Shown here in pieces: positions 25,342-37,342 of a stretch of 64,000 nt of DNA. The DNA is from Ceratorhiza oryzae-sativae (Eukaryota > Basidiomycota > Agaricomycetes > Cantharellales > Ceratobasidiaceae): assembly GCA_030998015.1 (NCBI GenBank), contig JARWMV010000240.1, positions 930,001-994,000 of the forward strand, in the 5' to 3' direction. The notes below the pieces were generated by a model, which did not search any database, had not been told where the DNA came from, and was given only the letters and a program-made list of their open reading frames with translations. Numbering within the stretch: the first letter of the stretch is position 1; every line of letters starts with the position of its first letter. The position numbers and the translations under genes are program-made.

Positions 25342-27173
25342 ATGCACGGATTGAAGACCCCCTCCTTCCTTGGTCTCCGCACCTCCTCCCGCCCTGCCTC
25401 GCCCGCTCCGGGTATCAACATATCACCGCCAGCCATGACCCCGTCGCTCCGGCTGCTTCTTCGGTTCAGCCAACCTCTCTTGATATTTCCACGCCGAGCC
25501 CGGCTCTTGTCTCACCTATCGATGGCCCGACCAGCAAAGATAACACCCCACTTCGTCGCCCTCTGGCAGCTAAGCTTCATCTCTCTTCGGCATTTCGCCG
25601 AGCTTCTCCCTCGCCCTCCCCAGCTCCCACTCCTGCTCCTCCCACCACGATTGCGGGAACAAGTTCATCGTATCTAGAGGCATCAGCGCTCAAACTTTCC
25701 GAGGCGGCCGGCAAAACACTTGCTTCTCCAACCCCAGCTCACAACTCAGATGGGCTATTGCTCAATGGCCGACGACCTCTTCCAGCCGGTCGAGGGCGTG
25801 CTCTTGGCCAATTGATCGCATCCGAGATGAACTCGGCTTTTGCGATTGGAGGAAGCGATCTTTTGCGTGCGAGCCTTCGCGCGTTGCATCGACCCCTGAA
25901 TGTGTTGCTTAGTAACATCAGCGGGTTGCTCGCTCCGCTTGTTGGAGCGTCAGTATCGACGGGCGTGTTGATGCCCAGTAGTGGATGGGTCGGGAATGGC
26001 GCAGCTCAAGCGCATACTCTCGGCTTGGCGTGCATGGTCGCTGAACTTCTCGAAGCGCTCGAAGGTCTGCCTGAAGATTGCAACAAAGTCGGGGGCGAGG
26101 GTTTGAGGAGCACCAAGGAAGGCCTGGAGGGTGTGATCAAGCGCGTGGTAAACCCCGTGTTTGCAGCCGTGCGGACCGAGCTAGGAGCGCTGGTCGATGC
26201 CCTCGAGCACGTACCCGAGCCTTGCCCAATCGGAGCGGGGAAGAAAGACAAAGCAGCGATCGACCAGCCCGCCGTCGTTGCGCTCCAAATAGCTATGCCC
26301 TGTGCGATGCGAGTCTTGACGCGGGTGGGGAGTGTGCCTGGCCCTGTTGTTCGAGGAGCGCTTGCCCAGACGGGTATCGCGATTGTATGGCGGGCTATGG
26401 TCGCGCTCGCTCATCGCCCTGTGGCAGTTGCAACACCTTCCACGTCAACAAACGGTAGCGCGTCTCCAACGAGGGGCAGCTCTGGGACGGGTTTCCTCGG
26501 TAAATCTCACGGACCAAGCAAAGCTCCTCTCCCTTCGACCTCCACTAAACCCCACGGCCTCGGCAAGGTTCCTTCTCTTGGATCGATGACAGCCTCTGCT
26601 TCAGGCTCGGCTGTGCCTGCGTCACTGACCAAGCGCCTGACACCTCCAAACACCCCTCCTGCTGGACGTTTTGGTATACTATTGCCACCGTCTAGGCCAT
26701 CCTCTCCCCCGAGTGTGATGAGCCACGCTGCGCAGCTCGCACATGACGCACGCGTGGTCGTGGGTCTGCTGGATACATTGCCAAAGCCTGCGGGAGAAGA
26801 CGCGCGCGAGGCAGTAGGGGAGGCGTTTGACGCACTTCGGGGTCTCGCTGATTTGCTTGCACTCTTGAGCGCCTCAACCCTTGATAAGCAAGCCATCATC
26901 GATCTGCTCGATGGAGAGTCGGAAGACGAGGCGGCTGGCAAGGAGGAGCGCGAGGAACTCCCTGCTCTGATCGCTTTGCCGGCCTTGCTGAGGGGCAAGA
27001 GTGTGGCTGCACTCTTGGACATTCCCGAAGCGGAGTATAGGGAACGATGCTTGAGCGGGTTTGGGCGAGCCGAGGCGAGCGAAGACGTTGTCGCCAAGGC
27101 TGTGTTAAGGGCGTGGAAGGAGGGCGAGAGTATGGACTGGGTGAAGGTGTGGTTGGAGGGAAGGAGTGGTTGA
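25342..27173 (+). CDS. conserved-looking protein of unknown function, helical, with an apparent frameshift
   Basis: One long exon is predicted. The ATG at 25342 gives an N-terminus starting MHGLKTPSFLGLR, and after about 25 codons the coding frame moves. A single missing G in a GGG run near 25411 would join the two parts into 1,833 nt, about 610 aa, with no other break. The protein has a Pro/Ser/Ala-rich N-terminal quarter, then Leu/Ala-rich amphipathic helices with no Trp-rich or catalytic motif, a low-complexity Ser/Thr/Pro linker at the middle, and an acidic helical tail ending MDWVKVWLEGRSG. Codon usage is strongly GC3-biased, and the opposite strand is open for 288 codons because of that bias. 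No membrane span or signal peptide is evident. I do not recognise the family. Confidence 0.6.
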
Positions 27174-27534
27174 TTTGTTTCAAGGGGTTGAATGAAAGGG
27201 AATGCCCTACGGTCTTTTAATGCTATTCTTTGGAGGTTAGATTTGCGTGGTTGACCATTTAAATCATACGGAATTTTCGGTCTGATCTGCATTACCCGTT
27301 CTGAGTCTGGAAGTTTCCGACTTTCAAGGGAGACGCCATAGTACACACCGTCGAGTTCAGGCGCCATGTACAAAACTCACGTCGAGACCGAAGCTCCGCA
27401 ACCAATACCTGGCCAGTGTGCTACCCGTCAGCGGTACCGGATGCAAGGAACGCTCACGTACCCATCCAGAGCGCACGAGGGTGAAGTTCTGCAACGAGTT
27501 AGTGTGTGGGTCTAGCCCGCCAAGCTTCAAAACG
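27174..27534. other. 3' flank of the unknown protein gene
   Basis: No gene seen. The stretch connects the stop at 27173 to the inverted repeat. Confidence 0.4.
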
Positions 27535-28569
27535 TAAGATAGGCAAGAGCCATTCGGCACCAACTTACTTTTCATTCGGATCATTCTGTGCCGCAAGTGC
27601 TGAAACCGTCAATAAATGCTGTTTTTCCGCCGTTCTAGCCTGAACTAGGAGAATCGCTCTGGCAGATATCTTCGCCTTCGATGTCTAAATGCATATATCG
27701 ACATTATTCTTCTTATCGCTCTCCACCGGCTGGTATCGGTAAGATCTCCGTCGAGCGCCAAGACACTGCGAACGGTTGACATGCGTTGTGGAGTAACCCG
27801 CACGAGGCTTTCGAACGGCGCCAGATACAAATGTTGCGTGAAATGAGGGCCCCGGGGTCTCTGTTCTTATATTACGAGCTTTGGTATTCAGAATGTGTAA
27901 CACATTTGCTACTAATGTGTGCATATAGAGGATATAGGGCCGTACGAAATATGTGTTGTAATTTATCCATAACTCTTGTGTTCTCTAGTAACCCACTTGA
28001 TCGCCTCTGAACACCTAAATCGCTGAGGTAGACGCTGATGACTCGCTTCAACCGAGCTGCAAACCCAAGGTAGACTATCGACCGGTTAGCGGCTCAGAGG
28101 CGATCAAGTGGGTTACTAGAAAACATAAGGGCTGTGGATAAATTACAACACATATTTCGTACGGTACTACATCCCCTACATACCCGCATTAGCCGCAAAT
28201 GTATTATACATCCTGAATACCAAAGATCGTAATATAAGAGCAGCGACCCCGGAGCCCTCAGTTCACGCAACATTTGTATCTGGCGCCGTTCGAAAGCCTC
28301 GTGCGGGTTACTCCACAACGCATGTCAACCGTTCGCAGTGTCTTGGCGCTCAACGGAGATCTTACCGATACCAGCCGGTGGAGAGTGATAAGAAGAATAA
28401 TGTCGATATATGCATTTAGACATCGAAGGCGAAGATATCTGCCAGAGCGATTCTCCTAGTTCAGGCTAGAACGGCGGAAAAACAGCATTTATTGACGGTT
28501 TCAGCACTTGCGGCACAGAATGATCCGAATAAAAAGTAAGTTGGCGGCGCATGGCTCGTGCCTATCTTA
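27535..28569. repeat. large inverted repeat (foldback), arms about 475 bp, loop 83 bp
   Basis: The segments 27560-28010 and 28094-28544 are reverse complements of the same length (451 bp) with a few percent mismatches. Weaker similarity continues about 25 bp outwards on each side. The loop is 28011-28093. The outer ends read CCAACTTAC / GTAAGTTGG. No transposase or target duplication is visible. It lies 200 bp upstream of DUF6535 gene B and could be a MITE-like foldback or an inverted duplication. Each arm contains chance frames of 61 and 74 codons. Confidence 0.85.
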
Positions 28570-28746
28570 ATATGAATGAGTTGGAATGGTGTGGGTATCA
28601 CGATAACAACCGTTCTAGCTCACGGAAACCACGTTCTCAAGGCGGGCGCTCAATTTATAGAGCAAACCTCACAACGATTTCGGGTAGCTCAAACCAAATC
28701 ACCCTCGTAACTTTGGCGGCTTGTTCATTGCATCACAGAGTGCTCT

Positions 28747-31310
28747 ATGTCTACCCAAGAGATCCGGCTAAGCGATCTAAAAATCGCTGGACTGAAACTT
28801 CCTCACGCGAAGGGGCGCGACGTAAGTCTTGCGCTTTGTATAATGTGAAGCTGACTACCACTTACTAAAAAATTCGCGCCAGCCGTCCGACGTTACGGAA
28901 GGTCATTTTCCTCCGCCGCAAGTACCATCGGGAGGTAGCTCACCCAGCATTCCCCTCCCCAAGCCATATGAGAAGCTCTCGAAGGACAATCCAGGCGAGG
29001 AGCTTGCCCCTGATGCAGGAATCTGGAGTGTATATATGGAGGAGGGAAAGAGACACGATGAAGAGCTAACCAAGGCAAGAAACGTCAACTTGGACGTAAT
29101 GCTAATTTTCGTGAGTTCACGTTAAGTGCTCTTGCGTAGTTATAATCTAGGCTGATTATGACGTGGTTGTAGGCGGGTCTGTTTTCCGCTCTACTCTCTG
29201 CGTTTCTTGTCGAGTCAAAGAAACTACTTGAGGAGGACACAGGACAGCTCACTGCTACCCTCCTCCTGGCGATTGCTCAGTCGCAACAACGCATAGAACA
29301 GGGAAAACCACAAGAAGTGCCGAACATTGAACGGCCCGCATTTAATCCTTCACTTTCAGCTCGATGTATCAATGGGCTATGGTTCACGGCATTGTTCTTT
29401 GCCTTGTCCGCAGCCCTGATCGCTATGCTGGCTAAGGAGTGGCTCATTGCCTTCAATGACGGCCGTACCCAGTCCCCTAAGCTGTATGCACACCAACACC
29501 AAGAGCGGCTCAGCGGATTGAGAAAATGGCTGGCGCTAGATATGATCGACCTGCTTCCATCTGTCCTCCACATGTCGCTTATGCTGTTTTCGCTCGGGTT
29601 GGCAGTATACTTATGGACTCTGGACAAAGGAATCGCAGCGGTAGGGATTTTTATCCTATTACAGACATATGGGTTCTACTGGGGTACAGCGCTGCTTGCC
29701 GCCTATTTCGACTCATGTCCCTACAAGACCCAGGTGTCTAAATACGTGGGTATTGCTTTCGACGTAATACTCCCCGATTTCCTGCACCCGAAGAACAAAA
29801 ATGAGCCTAGAAACAACTTCGAGTTGGAGGATGATTCGATGAAGGACATTCAAGCCTTGAGATGGCTGACGAAACATCCAAGGGACCCGAGGGTAGGAGA
29901 ATCTGCGTGTCAAGCTCTCGCAGGCCTACTAGCCAGCCGTGACAAGGATTCAAGTCTACTCCGCCTTGATTCGACAAACCAGCAGGGCTTTTTCTGGCGC
30001 TTGTTCGGCCTAATATTGCATATAAGACCTTTGAAAACACTGGCTCAAAAATTATCCATAGCACCATATAACGGTCGCGAAGCGATAGACGAACTATTCA
30101 AACTCAACTGCGTTCTTCTGTCCAAAGCAAGCTCCAATCAACGTCATATTCTAAAGGCTTGTCAGGGGATCAACGTAGCAAGATACAGTTGCGCACTACC
30201 AGTGCTTCTTCAGTGCTTACAAACTCCCACTGATTCGACGCAACAAAATGTGGAGGACGTAAGTTCGATCATTCAAGTTTTCGCTGTTACTCATGCTTAC
30301 GATCAAATTGATCCCATATACATTTCCAGGCGTTCAAGGCCATACAAACAGTATGGAATGATAATTGCCCTCGATTTCTGGTCGATGCCTATGCTTTGTT
30401 GGTCTCTGCTGAGCTCTACCTGATAGAGGTAGTAGTGCGGCATGCGGAGTTTTACCAGGGGAGAGAGAACTCTAATCCGACTGATGGACATGGTGTCATA
30501 GATATCGGTACTGCCGGGTCTCTGGGCTATATTCGCACTCGCTATCGGGAAACTATAGCTCGCTGGGTGGTACTTCTGAAGTTACACAACGAAGGCCATG
30601 CTAGAATCAGCAAGCATGGGATCCTGTACCTATTGGATTCTATGCGCATAGCCTGCGAGAGATGGGGTCTCACGAGATCCAGCCAAAACACGAACGCACC
30701 TCAAGGGCTTCTGGGGTATGAAATTAATCTCGTTGACGTCGATTCTACTCGAACAACGCTTCTTTCGGACCCCGATCCTGAAAATGGGTGCCTACAGGTC
30801 CTTATGGCATTTCTATCATCCCTGCGCATCGAAGCCACCTCTGAAATACAAACAAAGGCCCTGAAGACTCTCGTAGTTGTTGGGAGACATTGGATCAAAC
30901 AAAGTATGGGAGCAACAGAGCCTGCATCTGAGGTCGGAGAAATCATGACCGCTTGGGACGAAATCCACAGTCAGAAAATGGCTGAGTATAAAAATCATTT
31001 TACCACGGCTCGAATCGACGACCTCAAAATGGCTGAATATGAAGAAAAAAATACCATGGCTCAGATGCTCTGCATCTCTACCATCGCTATTTCCCAAGTC
31101 CAATCCCAGGAAACCCCGCAGCTTGAAGGCGTAGCAGACCGATGCCTACATTACATGTCAAAATCGGAGCTCTGGCCAGCCACCATTACGCGAACGAGAG
31201 AAGACAATTTAAAGAAAGTCCTCGAAATGTTCCGCAAGACAATTGGCCGCAAACGTGCCTTGTTATCTGACAAAACACTTGCCCGGTGCTCGCCACTCCT
31301 AAATACGTAG
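28747..31310 (+). CDS. DUF6535-type multi-pass membrane protein B, intact
   Basis: Four exons: 28747-28821, 28883-29110, 29173-30258 and 30330-31310, jo ined in frame to 789 aa. The first exon encodes MSTQEIRLSDLKIAGLKLP, the second a Pro-rich linker, PGEELAP and the LDVMLIF lead-in to the first membrane helix. Helices follow at AGLFSALLSAFLV, CINGLWFTALFFALSAALIA (then MLAKEWL), LLPSVLHMSLMLFSLGLAVY and GIFILLQTYGFYWGTALLAA. The C-terminal 500 residues are helical and soluble-looking. It is the closest relative of gene A at 7.7 kb in this window, with the same intron positions in the N-terminal half, but it is about 260 residues shorter. A 50-bp near-tandem duplication at 30975-31071 repeats a KMAEY unit. 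Family function is unknown; membrane anchoring by the N-terminal domain is inferred. Confidence 0.85.
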
Positions 31311-32175
31311 CGACACCCTTGCGCAGGGAGGATTTGGGCAAGTCAGAATCCGGCATCCTCAACTCAGTTATGATTGTAGAGGCCTGTGAGGTGCGCGTGC
31401 GCAACTCGCACTCGCTGCTGCGCGGCGACACTATATCTCTGTTTCACTCTATTCTCAATATGGCCGCTTTCTCTTATCTATCGGATGTACGGCTACTGTG
31501 TATTTACAAAAGGGCTGTCCATATATCTACAATCCTGGCCCTTCAAAGGCAAATACTTCACAGGTCGGCCGCTCTCTGCCAGCCCTCGACACCGCCTGGC
31601 CTCGTGCCTTTGGCAACTCGGGCCTCACAAACCTCACAAGAGGTAAATGATGAATTTGCCCAGCAAATAATGTGCTAGATACAGTGGTCAGCGAATCAAA
31701 TGCAACGCGTCCGCAAAACGGTCGTAGGCTGACTGGGGCCAAATAGCGCCAAGTAGTGCAGCTGCTGGAGGGGCGTGGGCGAGGGGTACTGTTGTAAAGG
31801 TGGCGGGCACACAGCATTATTGATCTAGGTTGAGTACGTATATCACGCTCCGTCGGCCACCAGTAGGACCAAGACGCTTGTTTGGCGCGGCGTCAGTGGT
31901 CGTGTTAAATGCGTAAAGTACCTGAGCATCCTACGCTTCTGGACCTTAGACGTCGGTATAAAATGTATGAGATGCAAATATATTGACCTGGGGCTCCACG
32001 TTATCGATGTGAGCCAAGTTTCCGAATATGCTCCTTAATCTACAATCTGAATAATGGGTTCAGATTGCATATAATTGTTAAAAATATCGATTAGTTGTTC
32101 CGTAACTCGGTACATGCGTTGTTTCATGTATTGCTTGATCTGGTGTCTCACGTATCGAACTGTACCGTTATGTAT
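31311..32175. other. intergenic, no gene recognised
   Basis: Downstream flank of DUF6535 gene B. No supportable coding sequence or RNA gene. Confidence 0.45.
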
Positions 32176-32872
32176 TGGATAGCTTCCTGGAACGTCTAAA
32201 TCGACGTCTAAGCTACGCTAAGCGGTTCTATCGGTCAGTAGCGCCTGAGACACAGCCACATGACCATACATACCCAATTAAGACATACCGACGGCCGAAG
32301 CCGAAGACGGCGGGATTTGACATGAGTGGAACGGGCTAGTTTTTGGACTTTATCTCAAGATAATTCGGCCCGCTGGACACCGAAGGCCTGCATGCAGGGC
32401 CGGTGGGGTAGCACGCGAAGTTATTTTCGCAAAAAAAAAAAAAGTGATTGGCGCATGTACCAAACAAAACGCGCGGACAGGTAAGCATGCTGAGAGCATA
32501 CAGCCTAAATTTTCGAAATCAAACTGCGAAGCTCACGAAGCTCCATGCGTCAGGATCTCCACCAAATCTGGACAATAGAGCGACCTGTCTGCGCGTTTTG
32601 TTTGGTACATGCGCCAATCACTTTTTTTTTTTGCGAAAATACCCCCACATGCTACCCCGCCGGCCCTGCATGCAGGCCTTTGGTGCCCAGCGGACTGAAT
32701 TTTCTCGTGATGAAGTCCAAAAACCAGCCCGCTCCACTCATGTCGAATCCCGCCGTCTTCGGCTTCGACCATCGGTATGCCTTAATTGGGTATGTATGTA
32801 CATGTGGCTACTGACCGATAGAACCGCTTAGCATAGCTTAGATGTCGAGTAGACGTTCCGGGAAGCTATCCA
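32176..32872. repeat. inverted repeat (foldback/MITE-like), arms about 300 bp, loop about 100 bp
   Basis: Left arm 32176-32481 and right arm 32584-32872 are reverse complements with roughly 10 percent mismatch. Shared landmarks are a GGATAGCTTCC end, an AAGCGGTTCTATCGGTCAGTA block, a GGCCTGCATGCAGGGCCGG block (itself palindromic) and a 12-13 A run next to GTGATTGGCGCATGTACC. It carries no coding capacity. It is more diverged between arms than the 27.5-kb repeat, so it is probably older. Confidence 0.8.
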
Positions 32873-34446
32873 TTATCGTAGAGACTCCGACCTCTTATCA
32901 TATAAATAGTCTACATGTATTCTCGTCTATACAGCATCGAATAAATCGTCTTCTGGTGCGGACACACGCTGAGTCGTAGTCCTTAAAGACTCTACTTTCT
33001 GTCTTCGACAATACGGGCTTACATTGTGTAAAGTCGGCCACTGGGTGGCTTTAACCGTGTCTCAGCCTTTCGGGAACTTCCTCTGTCCAGTAAAGCAAAT
33101 CGAGATAATTATCACGATTTTACATCAGCTGGGCAGCAGGTGCAAGACATTACGGAAGATGACTCGGAGTATGAGGGTGAAGGCGGGGGTGGCGACGAGG
33201 GCTGGGCGGTTGGCGATGTGAGTCGTTGTCCATTGTGAGGTGAACGCAAGCAAAGTTTTGCATCCAGTTCGTATAGAGGATGAACGGGGGGTTGAATTGG
33301 ATTGTGAATTTATTTATTGGCCTTAGATCTCGAGGCTTCGCTCTATCTTTGCTGAGCTAAACCTCATGCTGCTACGATATTTGGGACTTCATACGAGGGG
33401 TTGCGCAGCGTGTTGAACTTTATGTATGTCATGTTTTCTGCATCTCGTTTTCGAAAGCAGCGTACGTGCTAATTTATTTGGCTTGATTATTACAATATTT
33501 GGATTGAAGCGCCACGTTACGTCGAGAGGCGACGGGGTTCAGACAATTTCCAACGACAGTGTCGCAGTCGGCAGGTTCTGTAACCGCGACCGACGTTCTA
33601 TCTACACGAGAGCAGAAATCTGTTTCTCTAACATATTTACCCTGAAGATCCTAGGTGTCATTATCTTGTCCTTGGCGGGATACGTGAGGGTAGGCTTGGC
33701 CGGAGATACCGGCGATCAAATCTGGGGTAAATTACTGGACCGCACGATTCTGATCCTATTTATACGTGGCCGGCATCTCGAAGCCGGATCGCCAAGGCCC
33801 GTACGCCCCCCGCAACTTTTCCCTTGCGGCCCACTCGAAACAAGAAGGAAGACCGCATGGCACGGCGTTTCGAAGCCGTATTGCTCGGAGGACCGAAAGC
33901 GCCTGCAAGTTCACCGCTTCGGGATCACAGAACAACCGAAGCTTATCACCCACGCAGCGGGGTGCCTGGGCAGACGACCGTTACGAGCGTGCATGTGGTT
34001 GGCCACGGTCATGATCACGAAGCGCAAGGAAGACCGGCTAGGTGCGGGTTAGATTAGTTCCACATGGGAAGGAGAGATCAGGGGCGAGCGCGATAAGTTC
34101 TTTGGAGGGGAACCGATAAGCGCGACGATAGAGTAGGGGGTTGCAGGAGCGGTCGTGGGAGGCGAGACATTGGCAAGGGCTGAGGGCTTGGTACGGATCC
34201 AGGCGAGGTTTGGGGCGCAGGTGACATTGACCGCGTGGCTCGATAATCACACCGATGGTGGCTCGGCGGGTGCAGGTGGCTAGCGGCCCACATCCGGTGC
34301 TGAGTCATCAGGGGCGGGATGAAATTGTCGAGGATCGAAGCTGGAGCATTCGTGTGGTGCTCGTCGGCTGCGATAGGCAGGCGTATTTAACCGATGGGGC
34401 GCCCACCCCGGACACCAAGCCCTTGCTGCTGCTCACCACCGACACC
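32873..34446. other. intergenic, no gene recognised
   Basis: No coding gene supported. The last 300 bases are GC-rich and form the upstream region of the nucleoside transporter. Confidence 0.45.
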
Positions 34447-36453
34447 ATGGCCGAGTCCAACCCCGCCGCGGCCCCAACGCAGCCAGTGTCCGCGTACGGC
34501 GCCCACGCCGACGACGAGAAGGCCATTCGCGAGCGTTCGGTCGAGAGCAGCTCGGTCTCGGACAAGCGGGCCCACGCGACAGAGGCCCAGATCCACGACG
34601 CTCATGTCCTGCACGACGACGACGAGGCCGAGCGTCTCAAGGAAGCGCGCCGAGCTCGGTACCAGCGCCTGAGGCCATTCATCATCGGCGGCTCCATACT
34701 CCTTATCCTCGCGTGGTGGATCTGTGCGACCATCCTCCCGGCGACCCGCCATCGCTGGCAAGTCTCCACATGGCCCCATTTGATATTCGCTCACAGATTT
34801 GGTTCTCCAGGATTGTCCAGACGTTCTGGGCTTGGTCGTTCATCGCCCTCCTCGCATTCCGCTTCATCCCCAACTCGGTTATCACGAAGCCGGTTGGTGC
34901 AGTATGGAATCCCCTGATTAGCAAGCCTTTCTTCTCCCTCTCGTATCGCGCTCGCCTGGGCTTGGGTTGGCTCGCTTTGTTGGGGATCGTGTTCGGCTCT
35001 GCATTCGGCTTCCCGCTTCCAGAAGGTACGGGCTACGGCGACCGTGCCATTTCTGTGTTCGGTCTGTTCGTCTTCACCTGCGGATTCTACCTGTCGTCTC
35101 GTCACCGCTCCCAAGTGCCATGGTACGTCACCTGCCAAAAATCCCAGATTTGATCAAATTTTAACCGAATTGCAAATTAAAGGCCCACCGTGATCGTCGG
35201 CTTGTTCATGCAACAAGCGGTCGCGCTCTTCGTCCTCAAAACCGATGCGGGGTTCAAAATCTTCCTCTGGATCGCCACTCTCGCCTCCGACTTCCTCGAA
35301 CAGGCCGTCCCCGCAGCCGGCTTCTTCTTCGACACCGAGACCACTCAGAAGCACTGGTTCTTCGTCAACACGCTGGGCACGATCATCTTCTTCATTGCCT
35401 TTGTCCAGATGTTGTACTACATCGGGGTCATGCAGTGGATGATCAAAAAGTTTGCCTGGTTCTTCTTCAAGACCATGAACGTGTCTGGCGCCGAGGCCGT
35501 CGTCGCTGCGCTTCGCCATGGATCGGACAGGGCGAGAGCGCTTGTCTCGTTCGTCCGTTTGTCGACTTGATGACGGACTCGGAGATCCACTTGACCATGA
35601 CGTCCGGTTTCTCGACCATTGCCGGCTCTGTGTTTGCTGCCTACGTCAACCTTGGTGTACCAGCCCAAAACCTGGTCACTTCCTCCGTCATGTCCATCCC
35701 CGCATCGATCGCCATCTCCAAGATGCGCATTCCAGAGCTTGACGAGCCTGTTACCCGCGGCCAAGTCGTCATTGACCAAGGTGCCGAGGACAAACATGGA
35801 CGCCCCGCCAACGCACTTCATGCGTTCTCCAAGGGCGCCGTGTTCGGTCTCATCGTCGCCGGCCAGATTCTGTGCAACGTGTTGACCGTCTTGGCACTCG
35901 TGTACACCATCAACGGACTTCTCACCTGGGTCGGCAAGGGCTTTGGTATCCATCATCTGACGCTCGAGTTGATCTTTGGGTACTGCTTCTACCCCATCAC
36001 TTTCCTCCTCGTGTCCTCGTGCAGAGCTTTTGCGCGTCGCAAGGTTGTTGGCGACCAAGCTGATCGCAAACGAGTTTGTGGCATACCTCGCGCTCAAGAA
36101 CGAGCATGCCGCGAACCCATTCTCGCCTCGTGCCTATACGATCATCTCGTACGGGCTTTGTGGATTTGCAAACTTGGGTGAGTCAACTTTTTTTTTTTTG
36201 TCGGTGCAAGTTTAGAAGGGGGACTGACTTTGATGTAAAGGATCGTTGGGTATCCAGATTGGTGTGCTCGGAGCTTTGGCACCGAGTCGAGGAAAGGTGA
36301 TTGCGCGGGTTGCGCCGAGCGCGATGATCTGTGGATTCGTGAGTCCTATTGTGTCCTTTTTTTTTTCCACCATGGCAGTGACTAACAGGGGCGGCCCTAT
36401 TTCTGCAGTTGGCTACTCTCCAAACTGCTGGTATCGCGGGTATGCTTGTGTAA
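34447..36453 (+). CDS. concentrative nucleoside transporter (CNT / SLC28 family), with homopolymer frameshifts
   Basis: Exons predicted: 34447-34761, 34797-35122, 35183-36177, 36241-36338 and 36409-36453. The product is a plasma-membrane Na+- or H+-coupled nucleoside importer. It has an acidic, charged N-terminus of about 75 residues, then many membrane helices. Family motifs are clear: [27 protein letters not shown] (substrate-binding loop), [37 protein letters not shown] and, near the end, [19 protein letters not shown]. Two places break the frame. At about 35508-35511 a single G is missing between VVAA and SPWIG. At about 36011-36018 two bases are missing (one G, one C) just before [16 protein letters not shown]. 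All three are in short homopolymers, and adding them gives 594 codons. I infer sequencing errors and a functional gene. The final exon ends GIAGMLV. Confidence 0.88.
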
Positions 36454-37342
36454 TTTTTTTTCTTCTTCGCTTTGTATTCCATGGTGTAGGGGGTTGTCTA
36501 TGTAGGGTAGATTTATTGAATTGGAGCTATACCTCGTCCTCTTAAAAACGAATATTTTCGATTGTATTAAGTTGGTGGGAGGACAAGTGAGGTGTGAGCG
36601 GTGTGTGGTCGCGGAAACGAGGAGACGTGTGGAGGGGTGGCGCAGTATTGATGTGCGAGTCATTTCGGATCCCCGAGGTTCAGTCGGTCTGGTGTTTGGC
36701 TCCGAGTCATCTCCCTAGACAGAAGAAATTTTCGATGATGCAGCGAGAATGTTGGCAGTCGAGCCAACGCTGCCGTCGATGGTGCTGATTTATATATCCA
36801 GATTGGCGGGCGCGAGCACGCCATTTTTGTAGGAAATTACGATTTTCATCATTTTCGTTGATGTTTGGACGAGTGATGGAAATGACGGATGGACGAGAGC
36901 GTGAACTATGCTTGATTCGTATCTGGATAAACTGGACAACAGAATTACATACAAACATGGATCAGTCCAAATGTCTCAACTATGGGATGTATGCGTCGTG
37001 ACCACACGCGCTAGAGTCTAACACGGGCCGCGGGGTGTGAACCAGGCACGAACACACGGATAGCCCGGTTGAATTTGAAATTAGACCCGCGGGGTACTGG
37101 GAGAGTTCCGGGTCGTTCCATCGTAGTGACCAAGCAGTCGGGCAACTGCTAACAAATGGGGACCGGCAGCCGAAGGCTGCCGAGTGTCCAGGTGGCGGGA
37201 TGGACCAAACAACTACACATACTGTTTTAGTCGAAAAGCGTGGCTGAGGATTGTCACAAGTAATACGTAGTTTAGCGGTCATGTAGAAAATACAAGTTAA
37301 TTTGAAGTTGTTAAGAGACATACTGTGTTTCATTCAATGTGT
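36454..37342. other. intergenic, no gene recognised
   Basis: Boundary between the gene-bearing left part and the transposon-rich right part. No supportable gene. Confidence 0.45.

Noticed and set aside
26507..27373. 288-codon open frame on the minus strand, antisense to the unknown protein
   Set aside because: It is Ser/Ala/Arg-rich and mirrors the GC3-biased plus-strand gene; no splice or start support.
27645..28459. Paired frames of 61 and 74 codons on both strands
   Set aside because: Arms of the inverted repeat; no domain or start context.
33426..34052. 208-codon open frame before the nucleoside transporter
   Set aside because: No recognisable motif, unusual composition and no splice signals; likely chance.
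35505..36020. Extra introns in the nucleoside transporter to explain the frame changes
   Set aside because: No GT-AG pair fits without removing conserved helices; single missing bases explain both sites.
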